The notes beneath the pieces were generated by a model that was not told the origin of the DNA, ran no database searches, and worked only from the letters and a program-made list of their open reading frames with translations. A stretch of 21,355 nucleotides of DNA from a virus: the IMG/VR virus record IMGVR_UViG_3300035670_012704, positions 1 through 21,355 of that record; one strand, given 5' to 3'. Below, piece after piece: positions 14,343-21,164 of the stretch; position 1 is the stretch's first letter, and each line of letters opens with the position of its first letter. A program made the position numbers and the translations under genes.

Positions 14343-15222
14343 AACCTTAATTATTGCCGAGATCGGAATCAACTACGCTTTTGGTACAAGTCAATCTGAC
14401 TTTATGGATAATATTAAGAAGCTGATTGATGTTGCCGTTGCTTCTGGTTGTGACTATGTAAAATTTCAAAAGCGAAACCCGGAAGACTGTATTCCGAAAG
14501 CAGAATGGAATAAAGCTAAGCAGGTTCCTTGGAGAAAGGAAGAGACTACTTATCTTCAATACAAAAAAGATATTGAATTATGGGATCGCGAATTTGATCA
14601 AATTGACGAATACTGTCGAGAAAAAGGTATCTTATGGTTTGCATCAGTTTGGGATAAGACTTCTTGTGACTTTATGCGACAATACCATACTAAACTTCCT
14701 AATGGGAAAATAGGAGTAATGGTAAAAATTCCATCAGCTTTAATCAATGATTTAGATTTAGTACTCTATGCAAAAGAGAGCTCAGATTTTTTACTTATCT
14801 CAACCGGTATGAGTACTCAACGAGAAATAGATGATGCAATTTCTGTTGGAGAACCTGATGTTGTTTTCCATACTAATTCAACATACCCTTCCCCAGTAGA
14901 AGAGTTAAATCTAGACTATATTACCTACCTTCAGCATATTCGTTCTGAGTTTGTAAAACCATATGCAGTTGGTTATTCTGGCCATGAATTTGGCCTCTCT
15001 ACAACAATTGCGGCTAATATGCTAGGTGCAGAATGGATAGAACGTCATCTAACCTTAGACCGAACCCTTTTCGGTAGCGACCAGATGGCCTCAGTTGAAC
15101 CTGCAGGCATGGTTAAATTGGTAAAAAGCATTAGAGATATCGAATGCGCCAGGGGTGGCTATGGCGCTCGTAAAGTATTAGCCTCAGAAAAAGCAAAACG
15201 TAAAACCTTAAGAGGAAAGTGA
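14326..15222 (+). CDS. NeuB-like nonulosonic acid synthase lacking the SAF domain
   Basis: A 298-residue TIM-barrel enzyme of the NeuB/SpsE family, which condenses phosphoenolpyruvate with a six-carbon amino sugar to make sialic, legionaminic or pseudaminic acid. Diagnostic segments are LIIAEIGINY (8-17), GCDYVKFQK (41-49), FASVWD (105-110), STGMSTQREIDDAI (159-172), FHTNSTYPSPVEELNL (181-196), VGYSGHEFG (215-223) and WIERHLTLDR (237-246) with His241. SVEPAGMVKLVKSIR matches the end of the barrel. The usual family length is about 340-360 because an antifreeze-like SAF domain follows; this protein stops at KRKTLRGK, where that domain would begin. The stop TGA overlaps a GTG start (GTGA) of a small ORF, and no SAF domain is encoded there. 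Start ATG 14326 overlaps the preceding gene. Confidence 0.9.
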   Translation: MKAGNKTLIIAEIGINYAFGTSQSDFMDNIKKLIDVAVASGCDYVKFQKRNPEDCIPKAEWNKAKQVPWRKEETTYLQYKKDIELWDREFDQIDEYCREKGILWFASVWDKTSCDFMRQYHTKLPNGKIGVMVKIPSALINDLDLVLYAKESSDFLLISTGMSTQREIDDAISVGEPDVVFHTNSTYPSPVEELNLDYITYLQHIRSEFVKPYAVGYSGHEFGLSTTIAANMLGAEWIERHLTLDRTLFGSDQMASVEPAGMVKLVKSIRDIECARGGYGARKVLASEKAKRKTLRGK

Positions 15223-15362
15223 AAGAGGAGTATTTAAGTTTATTGAAGTCTGGTATGTTTTGGGAATTTTACCCACAATTAACTGGCAATTGGGATAAGG
15301 ATAAAGGTGACTGGCGAAAAATTTGGTCCAACTTAAAAAAGACTAGAAATGTTAACGGGTAA
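15219..15362 (+). CDS. Small phage protein of 47 residues
   Basis: An open frame fills the apparent gap after the NeuB-like gene. GTG 15219 overlaps the NeuB stop (GTGA) and the frame ends at TAA 15360-15362, 14 nt inside the next gene. The product is strongly patterned: YLSLLKSGMFWEFYPQLTG, then NWDKDKGDWRKIWSN. The FWEFYPxLTGxWDKDxxxW pattern recalls small conserved phage proteins of unknown function. An internal ATG at 15255 would give 35 residues starting at MFWEF. Both ends overlap neighbours, consistent with a real coupled gene. Function unknown. Confidence 0.6.
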   Translation: MKEEYLSLLKSGMFWEFYPQLTGNWDKDKGDWRKIWSNLKKTRNVNG

Positions 15363-15630
15363 AAATATACTTAGTTTTATTGAAGGTTACACTAAGATGT
15401 TAGGTGATCAACTTCATTTAATACCTGAGCACGAAAGGGAACAGGTCCTCTATCGTGGTTCTATTTGTCGCGATGAATGCGTTAAACTCGGATATTGTGT
15501 CTATTGCGGTTGTGATGTTCCAGCAAAGCTCTATGTCAAATCGTCATGTAATGGTGGAGAGCGATTTCCAGATATGATGAATAAGGAAGATTGGGAAAAA
15601 TTCAAAGAAGAAAATGGTTTATTATATTGA
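15349..15630 (+). CDS. Small cysteine-rich protein, probable metal binding
   Basis: A 93-residue protein. Six cysteines lie at residues 40, 44, 50, 53, 55 and 67, in SICRDECVKLGYCVYCGCDVPAK and SSCNGGERFPDMM, suggesting a zinc-stabilised knuckle. The end, MNKEDWEKFKEENG, is charged and helical. The same layout (Cys-rich centre, then SCNGGERFPDMM and an EEWxxFK helix) is typical of small phage hypothetical proteins; no function is known to me. It overlaps the 47-residue ORF by 14 nt and the HAD gene by 17 nt, so expression is coupled. It may be an accessory to the HAD enzyme next to it, but that is only suggested by position. Confidence 0.7.
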   Translation: MLTGKNILSFIEGYTKMLGDQLHLIPEHEREQVLYRGSICRDECVKLGYCVYCGCDVPAKLYVKSSCNGGERFPDMMNKEDWEKFKEENGLLY

Positions 15631-15919
15631 TATTGACGACACGATTTGTCGACTGCTTGTCCCAATGGACTACCCTACAGCTGTTGTAATTCCAGAGGCA
15701 GTTGAAAAAATTAATGCTCTATATGCAGCTGGACATGAAATAAACTTTTGGACAGCTAGAGGTACTGTTACTGGTAAAGATTGGCGAGATCTTACTGAAA
15801 ACCAATTAAAATCTTGGGGTATTAATTATCATAATCTTTTCTTTGGCAAGCCTTCATACGATTATTTTATCGACGACAAAAATATAAATTCACGAGACTG
15901 GTTAAATGGCAGCAATTAA
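15614..15919 (+). CDS. Small HAD-superfamily phosphatase
   Basis: A 101-residue HAD hydrolase with the core motifs and no cap. Motif I is YYIDIDDTIC (nucleophile Asp6, acid/base Asp8), motif II is INFWTARG (Thr47), the lysine of motif III is in FGKPSYDYF (Lys79), and motif IV is FIDDKN (Asp87, Asp88). TVTGKDWRDLTENQLKSWG is the conserved loop of a family found in capsule, LPS and phage clusters. Capless C0 HADs of this size act on phosphosugars, such as Kdo-8-phosphate phosphatase. In this setting it could remove the phosphate if the NeuB-like enzyme uses a phosphorylated precursor (a nonulosonate 9-phosphate route), which is speculation. It overlaps both neighbours by 14-17 nt. Confidence 0.85.
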   Translation: MVYYIDIDDTICRLLVPMDYPTAVVIPEAVEKINALYAAGHEINFWTARGTVTGKDWRDLTENQLKSWGINYHNLFFGKPSYDYFIDDKNINSRDWLNGSN

Positions 15920-16505
15920 TGTTCTAGTTTTAGGAAATGATCCATTTATTAATCATATCGCATTTGATAAGATACATCCTAACGTTATTACATTAGGCGT
16001 AAATCGAATTTGGCTAAAACATATACCTGATTATTTCTTTTTTAATGATGTGCCAATTATCACTGAACTTAATAAAAATCCAGGAACTCTAAATCAATTA
16101 AAAAAGAAGAGCTTTTGTTTTTCAAGTGACTGGTTAGGATTTAAAAATCCGTCAGTTATTCCAGACTGGACGGCAGTCTATCCTCGACTATATCCAACAG
16201 GTTTACCAGATGCCGTAACGACAGCTATTAGTATTTTTTCAAAGGATTTAATAGTTGGAAAAGACATTACTTTTTATATTGCAGGGGTTTCGCTAAGATG
16301 GCAAGAACCAAGCCATTTTTGGAAAACCCTACCATATGATAGTTTAAATAAGCATGGTGAAGATTGGTATGCTCCCAGGTTCGAAGCCGTTCTAAAGAAT
16401 TTCAATAGATTAAAATCATCTGGAATCAAGATGGTTTCTGTTACTCCAAATTCAGCTTTGAATAAAATAATGAGATACGAAAAAATAGAAAACCTTTACG
16501 TATAG
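15906..16505 (+). CDS. GT42/DUF115-like putative glycosyltransferase
   Basis: A 199-residue protein with the same motif order as the first gene of the operon. VLVLGNDPFINHI (6-18) takes the place of the GNGPSL nucleotide loop, VITLGVNRIW (28-37) contains the Asn that contacts CMP in CstII, and HIPDYFFFNDV (39-49) follows. DAVTTAISIF with KDITFYIAGVSL (119-130) corresponds to the central helix-strand pair. IKMVSVTPNSALNKI (174-188) closely resembles the CPNSLL segment of GT42 sialyltransferases. His150, in NKHGEDWYAPRF, could be the general base by position. It is likely a second nonulosonic acid transferase or related transferase; identity to the first gene is low, so the two are distant paralogues at best. 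It is the last gene of the operon, and its stop is one base from the stop of the convergent baseplate-region gene. Confidence 0.52.
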   Translation: MAAINVLVLGNDPFINHIAFDKIHPNVITLGVNRIWLKHIPDYFFFNDVPIITELNKNPGTLNQLKKKSFCFSSDWLGFKNPSVIPDWTAVYPRLYPTGLPDAVTTAISIFSKDLIVGKDITFYIAGVSLRWQEPSHFWKTLPYDSLNKHGEDWYAPRFEAVLKNFNRLKSSGIKMVSVTPNSALNKIMRYEKIENLYV

Positions 16506-16506
16506 T

Positions 16507-17094
16507 CTATCCTGGTATTTTAGAGAGAACTCCAGTTACAGTAGCTAAGGTTGCAACCAATGCAGTTACCGCTTTTGGTAATTCAAACTTTAATTTATTA
16601 GCAAGCAACATTACCGCAGTTAGGGAACTTAATACGATATTTAGGGTCTTTAGCATGTTCTTTTTAGCCTGTAATGCAACGTTTAATGTATACAATGGAT
16701 TTGCGGCAGATGGTGGTGCTGATATTGCGGGCGGTATAATTGTGCCTGCCATTACTGATTTAACTTCATCTGGAATAGAATCAAGTGCCTCTTTTGCAAT
16801 TTTATATTCCTGTTTCATTTTAATAATATCTTCTTCGACAGATGGTTTAATACTCTTTTTTAGGTCTTCCACCATTTTTTCTTTGTCGGCTGCCACTGCT
16901 GCTTCAGCTTCCTCTTCAGACATGCCTCGATATATCTTTTCTTCTTTTGCAGCGTCCATCATCTCAAAATACTTACCTAAATTTTCATCTTTTTTAATTA
17001 GGTTTTCAATTACTGAGTCTGCATTAAGTCCAGGAATATCTCTACCAAGTTTTCCTAATTCAAGAATAGCTTTTTGTTGATCTGCAATTGCCAT
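16507..17094 (-). CDS. Baseplate-region protein with C-terminal hydrophobic helices
   Basis: A 195-residue protein of unknown function. Residues 1-115 are helical and very charged (KEEKIYRGMSEEEAEAAVAAD, then KSIKPSVEEDIIKMKQEYK), probably coiled coil. A proline/alanine linker (119-133, IIPPAISAPPSAA) leads to two hydrophobic stretches: 149-166 (KTLNIVLSSLTAVMLLAN) and 175-190 (AVTALVATLATVTGVL). This looks like a soluble helical stalk with a membrane-active or membrane-inserting end. It lies 2 nt downstream of the gp5-like spike gene, so it may be part of the hub and act during membrane penetration, or be a tail-assembly factor. No homologue could be named. It is transcribed leftward and terminates one base from the end of the sugar operon. 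Confidence 0.72.
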   Translation of the reverse strand: MAIADQQKAILELGKLGRDIPGLNADSVIENLIKKDENLGKYFEMMDAAKEEKIYRGMSEEEAEAAVAADKEKMVEDLKKSIKPSVEEDIIKMKQEYKIAKEALDSIPDEVKSVMAGTIIPPAISAPPSAANPLYTLNVALQAKKNMLKTLNIVLSSLTAVMLLANKLKFELPKAVTALVATLATVTGVLSKIPG

Positions 17095-17096
17095 AA

Positions 17097-17780
17097 TTAT
17101 TTAGTTTTTGTATTTCCGCTTAGAACACTATCCTTTAGTGCTCCGACTAATTGAACAGCCGGTGGCGCCCCAGCAGTTGGGTGAATATGACTATTAAATA
17201 GTGTTACGAAAGCTTCACCTTTTACAACAGCTTCTAATAGCGCAGGATTAGCCTCTGCTCCTAACTCGATATTTGGTGAGTCGACTACTACTTTATTATC
17301 AGTTTTAATTGTAATCAAGTTATCATTTGAGATATTAACACTTGCCTCTTTTACCTGAATAGTAAAACCTTTAGTTGGACTAAACCAAATCTTTAATTCC
17401 CGGTCTCCATCAAAAAGAACCACATGTGAACCTTCATATTCTCCTTCCTGACCGATTTCAGATTTAACGTCATCTGCCAACTCGTGGATTGCAAAATATT
17501 CAGGCGAATACGGGTTTCCATTATTGAATCGAATAGCAACAATTGAGCCTTTTTTAGGAATTGAGATAGATCCATTTTTACCAGCTGCTCCAAAGAAGGT
17601 TGAATTTTGCCGAGGATACGCCCATGGTAAATCTTCAGTTGGAATATCATCATAGACTCCAACTACTCTAACTCTAGCACGCCCTTCTTTTCTAGGATCT
17701 AAAATATCCTCAATGACTCCTAGGAATTGTTTATCCAGGAAATCACTAATATCTCTACCTGCTATATCGTGTCCACTCAT
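17097..17780 (-). CDS. Baseplate hub spike protein (gp5/gpV-like, no lysozyme domain)
   Basis: A 227-residue central spike protein. Residues 18-100 form the OB-fold collar typical of T4 gp5 and P2 gpV: FLGVIEDILDPRKEGRARVRVVG, then LPWAYPRQNS and the conserved KKGSIVAIRFNNGNPYSPEY. Residues 115-180 have short alternating strands (LKIWFSP, FTIQVKEASVNIS, NLITIKTDNKVVVDSPNIELG), as in the trimeric beta-helix needle. FNSHIHPTAG (195-204) near the end has a His-x-His pair, reminiscent of the iron-binding tip histidines described for gpV-type spikes. T4 gp5 has a lysozyme domain between the OB fold and needle; none is present here, so cell-wall digestion must be done by another protein. It is adjacent to the gp27-like hub and 423-residue baseplate genes. 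Confidence 0.87.
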   Translation of the reverse strand: MSGHDIAGRDISDFLDKQFLGVIEDILDPRKEGRARVRVVGVYDDIPTEDLPWAYPRQNSTFFGAAGKNGSISIPKKGSIVAIRFNNGNPYSPEYFAIHELADDVKSEIGQEGEYEGSHVVLFDGDRELKIWFSPTKGFTIQVKEASVNISNDNLITIKTDNKVVVDSPNIELGAEANPALLEAVVKGEAFVTLFNSHIHPTAGAPPAVQLVGALKDSVLSGNTKTK

Positions 17781-17812
17781 CTTTATATTATATCTTTATC
17801 TGCTTTTGGGTT

Positions 17813-19084
17813 TTATGGATATACATCTCCCAAGTCTGTGATAGGTTTTGCCGGTTTTGGATTTGCATAGTTATCGCCAAGTCCTGTAATAGGCTGCCCT
17901 GCAGGAATTGTTGGATATGTATCTCCCAGTCCAGTAATAGTACCTGGTGCCTGAAAGTCAGGATACTCATCGCCTAGCGACTTTACCTCAGCTCTCTTTG
18001 TAGGCTCTGGATATGCTTCTCCAATCGGTTTTGCGTCTTTAGTAATTGCTGCTCTTAGTGCATCTGGAACAAAGCCTCCTATTTTTTCAAGAGCTCTTTG
18101 TGATGCTGCGCCAACTTTATCAGTTACTCCTTTTATAAAAGGAAGATTTGAAACGCTATTTACCCTATCTCTAGCATTTTGCATTTGTCCTCTAAATGCC
18201 CAAGGATCATTAAGTCTTGCTTGAGTAGCGTTATCATAAATTTTAGTTCCATCAAAGAAACTAGCTTCCTCTTCAAAATAACCTATTTTTATTTTAAATT
18301 TACTAGTTGCTGGCGTTTTACCTGTTTCTATACTTAGTCTACCACTTCCATTTTCTGGAAAACTTTCTGAAAAGTCAAATTCACACTGTCTACATTTAAA
18401 TTTGACATATCCGAATTGTTCCATCGTACTTGTCGGATCAGTATTTCCAAAGCTTGAAGTAACTGTGCTTGCCGTTGTTACTAATGAATTTGTAAAACCT
18501 GCAATTCTATTATCATTTAAGAGATTTCCAGCTGCTCCAGGAATAGTATATCGCATATTTCTGGTTTCAGCAACATAAATGTCCATTGCAAACCATCGCA
18601 AATTATCTGGAACCCGCTCTCTTAAATTGTGTTTATCATAAATAGCATTACGATATAGACTTGCCAATTCCGTTATTCTTAAATCAACTGCCTCTAATGT
18701 TGTAATAGTGATTGGTGTCTCCTTAGTTCCGCTAGTAACATTAGTGCCTGCAGTCCACATATTGTCAAGTCCAGCAATTTCTTGAAAATACCATGGTGCT
18801 TCAAAGGTTAAGTACTTAAGAATACTTTTAAATGTTTTTAGCATTTCCTCCCTAGACTTTGAATACACTAAATCTGACCCTAAATATGCCATTGCACTAT
18901 TATTGTCACCATTTGGCTCTTCAAATAATGGACTGCATTCAATTGGGTCCATTATGCCATTACTTAAAGTTTCAAAGTGAAAATCTAGAGCAAATGTTAA
19001 ATATGTTGGTTCATCATAAGGATCTATAAATGAGCCCTTTTTAAAATTATTGATTTTATTTTGAACACCATAAAAATTGTGCAT
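17813..19084 (-). CDS. Baseplate/tail-tube protein with C-terminal 16-residue repeats
   Basis: A 423-residue protein lying between the gp27-like hub and gp5-like spike genes, so it is probably a baseplate or tail-tube initiator component (position comparable to gp48/gp54; no clear sequence match was recognised). The N-terminal 300 residues have a mixed fold with YLTFALDFHFET, LRWFAMDIYVAETRNMRY (162-179), YVKFKCRQCEFDFSES (226-241) and KFKIKIGYFEEEASF (262-276), the latter resembling a tube-type beta sandwich. CRQC is a possible metal or disulfide pair. From residue 352 to the end, five copies of a 16-residue unit carry GLGDxYP. The repeat ends exactly at the C-terminus. Start ATG 19084 is 3 nt from the stop of the gp27-like gene. 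Confidence 0.7.
   Translation of the reverse strand: MHNFYGVQNKINNFKKGSFIDPYDEPTYLTFALDFHFETLSNGIMDPIECSPLFEEPNGDNNSAMAYLGSDLVYSKSREEMLKTFKSILKYLTFEAPWYFQEIAGLDNMWTAGTNVTSGTKETPITITTLEAVDLRITELASLYRNAIYDKHNLRERVPDNLRWFAMDIYVAETRNMRYTIPGAAGNLLNDNRIAGFTNSLVTTASTVTSSFGNTDPTSTMEQFGYVKFKCRQCEFDFSESFPENGSGRLSIETGKTPATSKFKIKIGYFEEEASFFDGTKIYDNATQARLNDPWAFRGQMQNARDRVNSVSNLPFIKGVTDKVGAASQRALEKIGGFVPDALRAAITKDAKPIGEAYPEPTKRAEVKSLGDEYPDFQAPGTITGLGDTYPTIPAGQPITGLGDNYANPKPAKPITDLGDVYP
17816..18031 (-). repeat. Five tandem 16-residue (48-bp) GLGDxYP repeats
   Basis: Cores at residues 352-359 KPIGEAYP, 368-375 KSLGDEYP, 384-391 TGLGDTYP, 400-407 TGLGDNYA and 416-423 TDLGDVYP are spaced exactly 16 residues apart. 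Linkers are proline/alanine-rich (FQAPGTI, TIPAGQPI, NPKPAKPI). The last three DNA copies remain similar (TATCTCCC or TATCGCC with a following AGTCC-type run on the plus strand), suggesting fairly recent duplication. Confidence 0.9.
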
Positions 19085-19087
19085 ATC

Positions 19088-20575
19088 TTAGTAAATTATT
19101 TTAGATGGTCTCCATTCTCTTCGAGCTAGGAAAAACTCAGTATAAAATGGTTCAGATTTAGCAGCATCGTAATGATATTTAACTCCCTTTACATAGTATC
19201 TACCGCTCAATTGCTGGTCTGCCATTAAATCATCTCGGTTTAAGTCATTAGTATCTGCTGGATTATCTGTGCCTGATTCTTTCCCTGCTCTAAGATATTC
19301 TGCAACAAATTGTGTAATATGTGTAAAAATAGAATCTCCTTTAATTGTTTGTGGATTAATTCCTCTAGTTACTACTCTTAACTGAATTTTTTCCAATTCA
19401 TTTAAATTATGTGTATTTAAAAGACGCGCTGCATTCCATTGGCTATGAGTATTTCCATAATTAATATCCATCCATTTCTTAACACCAATTTCATCTAATC
19501 CTAAATCTTCAGGTATTAGCATGTGTTCGTCCGGTACCCCATTAGTATTAATAGGTGCCATGAAAAAATCTTGGAACTTATTGATTGGTTCATCATTAAG
19601 AACATGGTCATAATAATAAATTTTCTTTTTATATCCACTCTCCATCAATATTTTTCCTTGATTTGAAATAAGACTTGCCTCTAGTATATAATTTGCCATT
19701 CTAGCCATTCCAGGATCAGATGTTAATATTTTAACCATAGTATTTTGATCTTGACCTTTTTTGTTAGACTCTCCTTTAATTGCTTGATTGTAGTCCAATT
19801 CTCTTGAATTACTTAAAGCAATAAACGTTTCATCTAATTCTAATGAAGCAAGCTGGCGGTTTACTTCAATCATACATAAATTTAATTCCTTTGAAATATA
19901 TGCGTCATAAAAAGATTCTTCTCCTCCATATGCATGATTCACAACGTCTTTAATGAAGTTTAATGGGCTAGTATTCATATTAATCCACGTCATAGTATCT
20001 GACGTAATTACTTCATTTTCAACAAAACCTAGACCTAACTCTGATGCAATATTAATTAATGCATCCTTAGAAGTTACTGACTTATAGCTTTTTGATGTAT
20101 TATTATATATGTTTGGGACAAATAGTTCCCCTTTTATTAAATATGTTACTTCACTAGATATTCCTTTATTATTTTTATCAAAAGGTTTACTTAATGATTT
20201 AATTGAAGTTATCAAGAAATCAGTTCTAATTGAAAATAAGTTATCATTTGACGATTTAATATAGATACTCGCTAATAGTTTTTTCTTTGGGAACGCCGGT
20301 CCAGCGAATCCTCCACTCGTATCTTTAAAAATTAACGTAAAAACAGGTATAAACCCAGTCTCATCAATTACCAAATTTTCTATATTTTGAATAATTACTC
20401 CATTTATCTTAACAAATGGACTTTCTGAACCAGCTGATTGTTCAGTACTTGGAGTCTTTGGTCCGCTTGTAACTGCTGATCCTCTAGTGCTGCCTAGTGA
20501 ATCATCTAAATCAAATAATTCAACAATTGGAATCTTTGCCTTTTGTGTTCTTTTTAATATCTGACTAAATGCCAT
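19088..20575 (-). CDS. Baseplate hub protein (gp27-like)
   Basis: A 495-residue hub subunit of the gp27/gpD type. After a short N-terminus and a Ser/Gly/Thr linker (28-52), the first barrel begins FVKINGVIIQNIENLVIDETGF. The segment DALINIASELGLGFVENEV followed by WINMNTSPLNFIKDVVNHAYGG is diagnostic of these hubs (a LysM-like helix pair, then xWxxxxxSPxxFIxxxxxxxYG). FYDAYISKELNLCMIEVNRQL is the next conserved strand set, and YYVKGVKYHYD with EFFLARREW at the end completes the second barrel. Three copies would form the ring that joins the tail tube to the gp5-like spike encoded downstream. Its start overlaps the gp53-like stop by one base. The length exceeds T4 gp27 (391), with extra sequence in the middle. 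Confidence 0.85.
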   Translation of the reverse strand: MAFSQILKRTQKAKIPIVELFDLDDSLGSTRGSAVTSGPKTPSTEQSAGSESPFVKINGVIIQNIENLVIDETGFIPVFTLIFKDTSGGFAGPAFPKKKLLASIYIKSSNDNLFSIRTDFLITSIKSLSKPFDKNNKGISSEVTYLIKGELFVPNIYNNTSKSYKSVTSKDALINIASELGLGFVENEVITSDTMTWINMNTSPLNFIKDVVNHAYGGEESFYDAYISKELNLCMIEVNRQLASLELDETFIALSNSRELDYNQAIKGESNKKGQDQNTMVKILTSDPGMARMANYILEASLISNQGKILMESGYKKKIYYYDHVLNDEPINKFQDFFMAPINTNGVPDEHMLIPEDLGLDEIGVKKWMDINYGNTHSQWNAARLLNTHNLNELEKIQLRVVTRGINPQTIKGDSIFTHITQFVAEYLRAGKESGTDNPADTNDLNRDDLMADQQLSGRYYVKGVKYHYDAAKSEPFYTEFFLARREWRPSKIIY

Positions 20576-21159
20576 TAGAAATTATTAGTATTTTTAATTT
20601 GACTTTCTACTCTACTTCTAGCTAGTGACTTGTTTTTATTTAAAGACTCACTATTTGATATATTGCTTCCAAAAATAACTTTGCCGTTAACTATTTTAAC
20701 GTTTGATTCTCCAGTTAAGTTTACGTTTGGCGGCGTAATCTCTTTAATTTTCTTTTTAAGAGAATCCAGTCTTTTTTGATCTTTTTGTGTTTTTGGTTTT
20801 ACTGTTGCTGTACTATTTGTTTTAATCAAGTCTCCTCCTTTTTCAGGAATTATTTTAGGAGATCCAACCATTTTATCAAAAACCATATCTGCTGGCGCCA
20901 GTAATAAAGTATCACTATCTAATGAAAAAGGATTTGATACTCCATTAAATTTTAATAGAACATCCCATCTTTCTGGGTTTCCATACACCCTTTCGGCTAA
21001 TCTATCTGGTCGCATGACTTCGTCTGGTAAAACCAATACTGGCCCCAAACTAGCACCATTTGAATTAAATTTAAAGGTTGAACTAATTAAATCAATTATC
21101 CTTTCTCCATTTTCTTTGGTAAAAATCCTTTTTACTCTTAATATCTTACTAATTATCAT
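20575..21159 (-). CDS. Baseplate wedge protein (gp53-like)
   Basis: A 194-residue protein. Residues 49-70, MRPDRLAERVYGNPERWDVL, match the core of T4 gp53 (RPEELANAIYGNPQLYWVLL), which has a LysM-like fold and joins baseplate wedges around the hub. FNGVSNPFSLDSDTLLLAP (71-89) continues that domain. The C-terminal half (100-194) is basic, lysine- and asparagine-rich (KPKTQKDQKRLDSLKKKIKEI) and looks disordered; T4 gp53 has a different C-terminus, so only the first half is shared. It lies directly upstream of the gp27-like hub with a one-base overlap. Confidence 0.8.
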   Translation of the reverse strand: MIISKILRVKRIFTKENGERIIDLISSTFKFNSNGASLGPVLVLPDEVMRPDRLAERVYGNPERWDVLLKFNGVSNPFSLDSDTLLLAPADMVFDKMVGSPKIIPEKGGDLIKTNSTATVKPKTQKDQKRLDSLKKKIKEITPPNVNLTGESNVKIVNGKVIFGSNISNSESLNKNKSLARSRVESQIKNTNNF

Positions 21160-21164
21160 AATTA

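Noticed and set aside
15223-15348. Frameshifted SAF domain downstream of the NeuB-like gene
   Set aside because: All that is read there is the 47-residue WEFYP-type frame; no SAF-like sequence was seen in any plus frame.
16655-17080. Plus-strand 141-codon frame rich in Ser/Ala/Ile opposite the 195-residue gene
   Set aside because: The composition is the mirror of the charged/alanine-rich minus-strand gene, which fits the operon spacing much better.
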